Shown here: positions 32,644 to 37,940 of the stretch, piece after piece
How positions within the stretch are numbered: position 1 is the stretch's first letter
Layout of the letters: each line of letters opens with the position of its first letter
DNA from: Thermoplasmata archaeon
GTDB taxonomy: Archaea > Thermoplasmatota > Thermoplasmata > Thermoplasmatales > Thermoplasmataceae
Length of the DNA stretch: 37,940 nucleotides
NCBI GenBank assembly: GCA_021797055.1
Contig: JAKAAI010000010.1
Span: 1 to 37,940, forward strand
Direction of reading: 5' to 3'
Program-made: the position numbers and the translations under genes
Notes under the pieces: generated by a model
Told to the model about the DNA's origin: nothing
The model's input: only the letters and a program-made list of their open reading frames with translations
Database searches by the model: none

Positions 32644-34509
32644 ATGCAGCTTCTAAAACACAATGCAGATAATTATACAGCCATATACAACGGAAAACCG
32701 GTTTTATCATTCCTTTCTGATGGCCCAGGCAGCTTACTACACGAAAGTTTCCTAAAAATAGGTAATAAAACAATAAGTTTCCAGCTAAAAAACGCTGAAG
32801 CTGGCCATATTGACCCTTATGGTGGTGACATTGTGACGAACAATTTCGTGGATCAACGAAGAATGCAAATCGAAATTGATCTTTCTGTTTCAGACAGAAT
32901 TTTTGGGCTAGGAGAAAGGCCCTCTAGGATGAACAGGAAACGTTCGAAACACGTATTGTACAATACAAGCGCATGGGATTATAACACGAAGAAGGAGGAT
33001 ATTTACAGTTCTTTTCCCGTTTTTTATATTATGGATGGGAAAAACACATACATGGTTTTTCTAAATTATCCAGGGGAGATTGAGTTTGATTTTGGTATAG
33101 AAAAATATGACAGAATAATCATTACATTCGAGTCTGGAGAATTTGAGCTTTTTCTCTCACAAGCCAAAACGCTTAAGGAGGTTGTCACCACTTATTTTAA
33201 GATAACTGGCATGCCATTTAAAATTCCAGAATGGGCACTTGGTCACCAGATTTCGAGATGGTCTTATTTTCCTGATACATCAGTGAAAGAGATAGTTGAT
33301 CGCTATTTGGAAAAATTCCCGGTTTCCGCTATATATCTGGATATTGATTATATGGATCATTACAGAATTTTCACATGGGACCATGAAAGGTTTCCGGATC
33401 CTGATGGTTTGGTTAAATACCTCAGCAATAAGGGTGTCAAACTAGTTCCAATCCTGGACCCCGGAATAAAATTGGATCAGAATTTTGAAGTTTTCAGAAA
33501 TGGACTGGGAAACTACTTAGAAGACTCGTCCAACTCCTTGTATATAGATACTGTTTGGCCTGGATCCTGCGTGTTTCCGGATTTTATAAACAAGAATGCA
33601 CGCGAATTCTGGTCGGATGAGGTAGGTGGATTTTTAAGATTCGGTATAGAAGGTATCTGGCTCGACATGAATGAGCCAGCGGTTCACAACGCCTACGAAA
33701 ATGGGAAGAGGAGAGCAACTATACTGAAAGATGCCATGCATAAGCTGGATGATGGAACTAGGGTCGCTGACTTCTTTGTCCATAACCTATATGCATATTA
33801 CGAAGCAGAGGCGACTTTTTCTTCTATGAAATCAAAGATAGACAAACCATTCATTCTGACCCGATCAGGTTACCCTGGAATACAGAAATATGCTGCAATG
33901 TGGACTGGCGACAACCTTTCCTCGTACGACGATATCAAATTGCAGATATCTATGGTTCTAAGCCTTTCGATATCCGGAATCCCATACTGCGGATGTGATT
34001 TGGGAGGATTCTGGGGCGATTCCGATCCTGAACTGTTATCCGCCTATTACGAAGCCGCGCTCTTTTTCCCGATTTACAGGAACCACAAGATAAAAAACGC
34101 AAACGATCAGGAACTTTTCATGCTTCCAAAATATTATCAGGAACGTATCTTGAAGGCAATAAATACGAGATACAGTTTCCTACCTTATGTCAAGGAATTA
34201 GCAGACAAATCTTCCAGTAAAGGAGAACCAATTGTCAGACCCCTGTTCTATAATTTCCCGGACGATCTGGACACGTATTCTATGGAGGATGAATACATGG
34301 TTGGTGAGAGCGTTCTTCATGCACCTATTATTGGAAAGGATCAACGTGTAAGGAACGTGTATCTACCAAGAGGCAAATGGATCAGTTACTGGACTGGGGA
34401 TGTTTATAATGGACCTGCCATGATTGATTCAAAGGAAAGAATGGGAATTTATATCAGGGAAAATGATGTTAAAAAACTCGCTTCTTATGGAATAGAAATA
34501 CTGAAGTAG
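32644..34509 (+). CDS. Alpha-glucosidase (glycoside hydrolase family 31)
   Basis: This 621-residue GH31 enzyme releases glucose from alpha-linked oligosaccharides by a retaining mechanism. The N-terminal beta-sandwich ends near residue 195, where the barrel begins with PEWALGHQISRWSY. The nucleophile is Asp341 in GIWLDMNEPA and the acid/base is Asp423 in MWTGDNLSSYDD, followed by GIPYCGCDLGGFWGD. C-terminal beta domains include YMVGESVLHAPI. No signal peptide is seen, so it is probably cytosolic, acting on imported maltodextrins or glycogen. It is divergent from the M24 gene and is followed, 94 nt later on the same strand, by the prolyl oligopeptidase. Confidence 0.93.
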   Translation: MQLLKHNADNYTAIYNGKPVLSFLSDGPGSLLHESFLKIGNKTISFQLKNAEAGHIDPYGGDIVTNNFVDQRRMQIEIDLSVSDRIFGLGERPSRMNRKRSKHVLYNTSAWDYNTKKEDIYSSFPVFYIMDGKNTYMVFLNYPGEIEFDFGIEKYDRIIITFESGEFELFLSQAKTLKEVVTTYFKITGMPFKIPEWALGHQISRWSYFPDTSVKEIVDRYLEKFPVSAIYLDIDYMDHYRIFTWDHERFPDPDGLVKYLSNKGVKLVPILDPGIKLDQNFEVFRNGLGNYLEDSSNSLYIDTVWPGSCVFPDFINKNAREFWSDEVGGFLRFGIEGIWLDMNEPAVHNAYENGKRRATILKDAMHKLDDGTRVADFFVHNLYAYYEAEATFSSMKSKIDKPFILTRSGYPGIQKYAAMWTGDNLSSYDDIKLQISMVLSLSISGIPYCGCDLGGFWGDSDPELLSAYYEAALFFPIYRNHKIKNANDQELFMLPKYYQERILKAINTRYSFLPYVKELADKSSSKGEPIVRPLFYNFPDDLDTYSMEDEYMVGESVLHAPIIGKDQRVRNVYLPRGKWISYWTGDVYNGPAMIDSKERMGIYIRENDVKKLASYGIEILK

Positions 34510-34603
34510 GTAGGGTAAATTTTATCCTGTTTCCTATAATAGACATATCAATAACGCAATAAAAAAGCGATAATTTTAATGCAATTCTAACATCAAAGGT
34601 GGA

Positions 34604-36385
34604 ATGACTGCAGATTATGAAGACAAATATCAAATATTTGAGGATCTGAATAAAGAAACAATGGATTTTGCTTCCATAGAGACTGAAAAATTTCGGAGTG
34701 CTTTTCGTAATGACTCTGAAAGAATAAGAAAGGAAATTAGAGGATTTAGCGACGTAGTTAACATCATTCAGGTAAAAATTAATGGTAATCACAAGGCACT
34801 GCTTTTCAAAGAGAGGGATATCTACTGTATTTCAGTTGATGGCGCTGATGTTGTAAGAACGGATAAAATAGTAACCTGGTTCAGCACAAATGAATCCTTC
34901 TCAATGCTTTCATATTTCGTGACAACTGGATCAGATCTTGGCGATCTATACATACTGGATTCCGGAAAGTTAATCGAAAAATTACATGGGTTTTTTGGCG
35001 GCGTGAAGTTCTTTGGGAACCGTTACTATATAATTAAATCATTCAGAGGGGAAGATCAAGCTGAAGGTGTCGAGAAAAATGCTGAACGTGTAATGCTTGA
35101 TGGAAAGATTGTTTGGGGAAGCGGGATTAGCAATACTGAATTCATAGACATCGATGTTTATGGCAAAAGGTGCCTTGTTTCGGTCGGAAATTGGATGAAA
35201 ACAACGATCTTCAGCGGCCATATTGAGGACCCGTCTACCTGGGAAAAACTATACTCATTCGACTCTCCAGCCCAGCCGCTTGGGATGATAGGGGAGGACA
35301 TTTACATTCTCAAATTCAGTAAAAATGGTATGGTTTTAAAAAATGGATCTGTGATTATTGAGTCCGAATACACCGTTGAGAACGTTAATATAGTAACTGA
35401 AGGTCTTTTAGCTTTCGTCCTAAAAGATGCGAGACTAAGCACAATATTGTACGATTTTAGTGGAAAAATTGTTAAGGAGATGCCATTGGAGAAAGCTTCA
35501 GGTCTTATAACATCAAGCTCGGATCTCAGAAAAGCGCATTTTTACAGCAGTTCTCTCGGTATACCTTATTCAGAATACGTCTTTGAGAACGGTGAGGTAA
35601 AAAAGGTGTCGGAATTGAATGTTATTGATGTTGAAATTAAGGATGGATTTGCAGATTCTTCTGGTACAAGGGTTCACTATTTCCTTGCGTCCGGAACAAA
35701 TAGCCAGCATCGTAAAGCGCTTGTGTACGGTTATGGTGGTTTCACTGTCAGCACCACCCCTAATTACAGATTTCCTTTCGCTTATCTTCTTTCAAAGGGC
35801 GCGGATGTGGTTTTATGCAACCTTAGAGGAGGATCCGAATACGGCGAGAACTGGCATCTCGATGGAATAAGGGATAAGAAAATCAATGTCTTCAATGATT
35901 TCTTCAGCGTAATAAAGGATCTAAAGAAAAGAGGTTATGACATTGTTATTGAAGGGGCAAGTAATGGTGGCCTCTTAACATCATATACATTAATCAATCA
36001 TCCTGAATCCATTAAGGGAGCCGTTATAGGTAAACCTGTCATCGATATGCTTCGATTTCACCTTCTCTATACAGGAATTTACTGGGTCAATGAATATGGT
36101 AATCCAGAAAATGAATTGGATCGTAAATTTCTTGCAGAATATTCGCCGTACAGTAATATTCGAGGCACAAAGTATCCGCCCAGTCTTATCTGGACCAGAA
36201 TGAATGACGACAGGGTTCATCCTGCACATGCTCTGAAGTTCTATGCAAAGCTAAGAGAAACAGGATCCGAAACATACCTCAGGGCAGATTTCTCTGGAGG
36301 ACACATTGGGCTTACACATGAAAGACTGGTTGAGGAAGCATGCGACATACTGTCTTTTGAGCTTCGCTGTCTTGGCGAATCTTGA
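34604..36385 (+). CDS. Prolyl oligopeptidase family serine peptidase (S9)
   Basis: This 593-residue enzyme has an N-terminal region fitting a beta-propeller (to about residue 340) and a C-terminal alpha/beta hydrolase domain. The catalytic Ser453 lies in GASNGG, the Asp in NDDRVHP (535-536) and His567 in SGGHIG, all in family order. LRGGSEYGENWH before the nucleophile is typical of S9A prolyl endopeptidases. It cleaves short peptides after proline inside the cell; no signal peptide is present. It is shorter than the usual 690-720 residues, mainly in the propeller. A TATA-like TAATTTTAAT lies about 27 nt before ATG. Confidence 0.9.
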   Translation: MTADYEDKYQIFEDLNKETMDFASIETEKFRSAFRNDSERIRKEIRGFSDVVNIIQVKINGNHKALLFKERDIYCISVDGADVVRTDKIVTWFSTNESFSMLSYFVTTGSDLGDLYILDSGKLIEKLHGFFGGVKFFGNRYYIIKSFRGEDQAEGVEKNAERVMLDGKIVWGSGISNTEFIDIDVYGKRCLVSVGNWMKTTIFSGHIEDPSTWEKLYSFDSPAQPLGMIGEDIYILKFSKNGMVLKNGSVIIESEYTVENVNIVTEGLLAFVLKDARLSTILYDFSGKIVKEMPLEKASGLITSSSDLRKAHFYSSSLGIPYSEYVFENGEVKKVSELNVIDVEIKDGFADSSGTRVHYFLASGTNSQHRKALVYGYGGFTVSTTPNYRFPFAYLLSKGADVVLCNLRGGSEYGENWHLDGIRDKKINVFNDFFSVIKDLKKRGYDIVIEGASNGGLLTSYTLINHPESIKGAVIGKPVIDMLRFHLLYTGIYWVNEYGNPENELDRKFLAEYSPYSNIRGTKYPPSLIWTRMNDDRVHPAHALKFYAKLRETGSETYLRADFSGGHIGLTHERLVEEACDILSFELRCLGES

Positions 36386-36398
36386 GAGCAATTTTATC

Positions 36399-37826
36399 TT
36401 AATATCTTATCCTAGGATTTGCAGTAAGGTAAAGGATCAGTACTGGAACCAGAACCCAGATTAAACCACCTGCAACAACTACTCCAAGCAAAGGAACATA
36501 GTTAGATGGAAGAAATGTAAGTAATCCGGAGAAGGCAGATATACCATGCTCAAAGCTGCTAATTATCAGTGAAAAATAGTCTACTGGTGATAGAAAATAC
36601 ACGAGCTGATAGATCAGCGGAACTTTTGATGCTGAGCTCCCAACGTATCCTTCTATGATCGCCTCAAATATAAGGAAGCCAAACGCAAAGAAAATGAATA
36701 ACAGAGTTCCAATGATATCTCCATGACGGGTATGGATTGTAAACGCAAACGATATTGCCATTATCGAGAATGTTGGAACAGCTATCCCGAATAAGAGAGA
36801 AGCAACAAAAAATGAAGGCAGAAATGTACCTAAAATGAAATATGAAAGCACATCATCAAAACCTATGAGTGACCCAAGGAGAATTAATATAAAAATAGAT
36901 CCAGTTAGCATCTTGCTTATGGCCAGGTCCCGCCTGGTCAAAGGCTGTGCGAGTTCAAGATCAAGGAGGCCACTCTTCGCCTGCTGCCCGTAGAGGATGT
37001 CTATTGTGAATATACCGGCAAATACGATGAAAAATCCTGAAACTGCACCAAGCTCACCTATGAAAGTAAATTCTGAAGAAAATGGTGGTTCTGAATAATC
37101 TGTAATCCCTGTTATGACCCGAGGTAATCTCTGTTGGCTCAAAACTGTCAGTTCAATAAAGCTGTTATTTTCAGTGCCAAAGTTACCTGGAATGTGCTGA
37201 ATTATGAAACCTGAATAAGGGCCAAAAGTGACATTTTCCGGTGTATCATTTGTGCTGTTGTGGAACACGGCATTTACGCTTACAGTCGGTGAAGTTGTCC
37301 CTTCCTTTCCAAAATAGATGACATTTATTGAAAGATAAGGTGAATTACTACTTTTAAAATAAGAAAAAAACGCATAATCTAATGAGCAGTTAAACAAAGA
37401 AACGGGCGAACCCATTGGAAGCTGACCCGGCTCGAACCCAAATAGAGAGAAGCCGACTTCATCGTTGTAAACAGAGATGACATCGCTCTCATACTTAGAG
37501 AAATTACCTATTGTCAGGTTTGCATATCCGCTTTTTCCGCTTGTCAGATTGTATGCTAAATTGTATTTCGCATCGGATAGGTTTGTCAGATAGACCGACG
37601 AATTAACACCCTGACAGGGTATTCCATACTCATTAATGGCATAGGTATCAACTGTTAAGTTCCCGTTCACATTCATAATACCAGAAACGACCTGATAACT
37701 GTTCCTTGGATGTGAAGAAAAAGTTGTAGCAATCAAGAAACTTGAAAATATGAAAAGGATCACTATAATCACCACTATACTTGTTGTTGGGATACGTTTC
37801 ATCTCCTCCTCAAGAAATTTTATCAT
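36399..37826 (-). CDS. ABC-2 type transporter permease with large outer domain
   Basis: This 475-residue permease has a first helix at residues 17-34 (IVVIIVILFIFSSFLIA), then an extracellular domain of about 230 residues rich in N-x-S/T sites, and about six more helices from residue 260. The loop GLLDLELAQPLTRRDLAISKML is the conserved cytoplasmic coupling segment of ABC-2 permeases. ABC-2 systems export lipids, drugs or polysaccharides or act on the envelope; the cargo is unknown. The ATG overlaps the stop of the upstream ATPase gene (ATGA), so the two form one transporter. Confidence 0.85.
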   Translation of the reverse strand: MIKFLEEEMKRIPTTSIVVIIVILFIFSSFLIATTFSSHPRNSYQVVSGIMNVNGNLTVDTYAINEYGIPCQGVNSSVYLTNLSDAKYNLAYNLTSGKSGYANLTIGNFSKYESDVISVYNDEVGFSLFGFEPGQLPMGSPVSLFNCSLDYAFFSYFKSSNSPYLSINVIYFGKEGTTSPTVSVNAVFHNSTNDTPENVTFGPYSGFIIQHIPGNFGTENNSFIELTVLSQQRLPRVITGITDYSEPPFSSEFTFIGELGAVSGFFIVFAGIFTIDILYGQQAKSGLLDLELAQPLTRRDLAISKMLTGSIFILILLGSLIGFDDVLSYFILGTFLPSFFVASLLFGIAVPTFSIMAISFAFTIHTRHGDIIGTLLFIFFAFGFLIFEAIIEGYVGSSASKVPLIYQLVYFLSPVDYFSLIISSFEHGISAFSGLLTFLPSNYVPLLGVVVAGGLIWVLVPVLILYLTANPRIRY

Positions 37827-37940
37827 TTTACATTCCTTGTCTTGTCGTTAAAATAATCCTCAAGAAGATTTTCAGTCATTGTCAGTTCCATTACGGAATA
37901 TCCATTTTTGACCAGGTATGGATTTATAGTCCCTACATCC
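37823..37940 (-). CDS. ABC transporter ATP-binding protein, C-terminal end only
   Basis: Only the last 38 codons lie in the window; the gene continues beyond the right edge. The visible tail (NPYLVKNGYSVMELTMTE, then NLLEDYFNDKTRN) resembles the C-terminal end of ABC-2 type ATPases, where a short LE-D-F motif follows the nucleotide-binding domain. The stop overlaps the permease start by ATGA. The assignment rests mainly on this coupling, since Walker and signature motifs are outside. Confidence 0.6.
   Translation of the reverse strand, partial: DVGTINPYLVKNGYSVMELTMTENLLEDYFNDKTRNVK

Noticed and set aside
1..37940. Mobile elements, CRISPR arrays, toxin-antitoxin or defence genes
   Set aside because: No transposase, integrase, regularly spaced short DNA repeats or terminal inverted repeats were seen; gene content is metabolic and housekeeping throughout.

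Overview
This window is a gene-dense, AT-rich stretch of archaeal chromosome. It carries replication factor C large subunit, an RNase P Pop5-type subunit, deoxyhypusine synthase, the archaeal wyosine enzyme Taw1/TYW1 and an M1 aminopeptidase of the tricorn-interacting-factor F2/F3 type. Together with leaderless-type promoters (a TATA box about 24-28 nt before the start codon), this points to the Thermoplasmatales: a heterotrophic, peptide- and lipid-degrading thermoacidophile or relative (Thermoplasma, Ferroplasma or Cuniculiplasma-like). The lineage is inferred from gene content, not from a database match. I see no rRNA, tRNA, insertion sequence, prophage or CRISPR array.

Region by region. 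1-2837 (minus) is the start of an operon for the membrane arm of a group 4 hydrogenase-like complex (HyfC-, HyfE- and HyfF-like proteins); the last gene runs off the left edge. 3031-8091 holds a GT4 glycosyltransferase, an ornithine cyclodeaminase/mu-crystallin family dehydrogenase, a small unknown protein, deoxyhypusine synthase, an SDR epimerase and a CopD-like four-helix membrane protein. 8092-9468 is sparse: a possible structured RNA, a Ser/Thr-rich anchored exported protein, and a 49-residue charged coiled-coil protein with its own palindrome, TATA box and T-tract terminator. 9469-16967 holds Taw1, an MFS carrier, an acyl-CoA dehydrogenase, a flippase, an orphan membrane protein, rfcL and rnp2. 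17047-23333 holds an amidohydrolase, an MFS carrier, a bacterial-type (type I) pantothenate kinase, a large surface protein with four 81-residue repeats, and a small membrane protein.

23342-32549 is one long minus-strand block. In transcription order it encodes a creatinase-like M24 protein, a membrane Fe-S oxidoreductase (ETF:quinone oxidoreductase type), the M1 aminopeptidase, a thiolase and two translationally coupled acyl-CoA dehydrogenases. The thiolase, dehydrogenases and Fe-S oxidoreductase fit a beta-oxidation module feeding electrons to the quinone pool; the peptidases fit growth on peptides. The right end has a GH31 alpha-glucosidase, a prolyl oligopeptidase and an ABC-2 exporter (permease plus the tail of its ATPase).

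The observations most worth follow-up are: (i) a type I CoaA in an archaeon; (ii) an acyl-CoA dehydrogenase pair in which one partner has Asp in place of the catalytic Glu; (iii) an M24 protein that has lost canonical metal ligands; (iv) the 49-aa gene with its operator-like palindrome; (v) a candidate structured RNA near 8340-8410. I did not find a clearly new multi-gene defence or mobile system.
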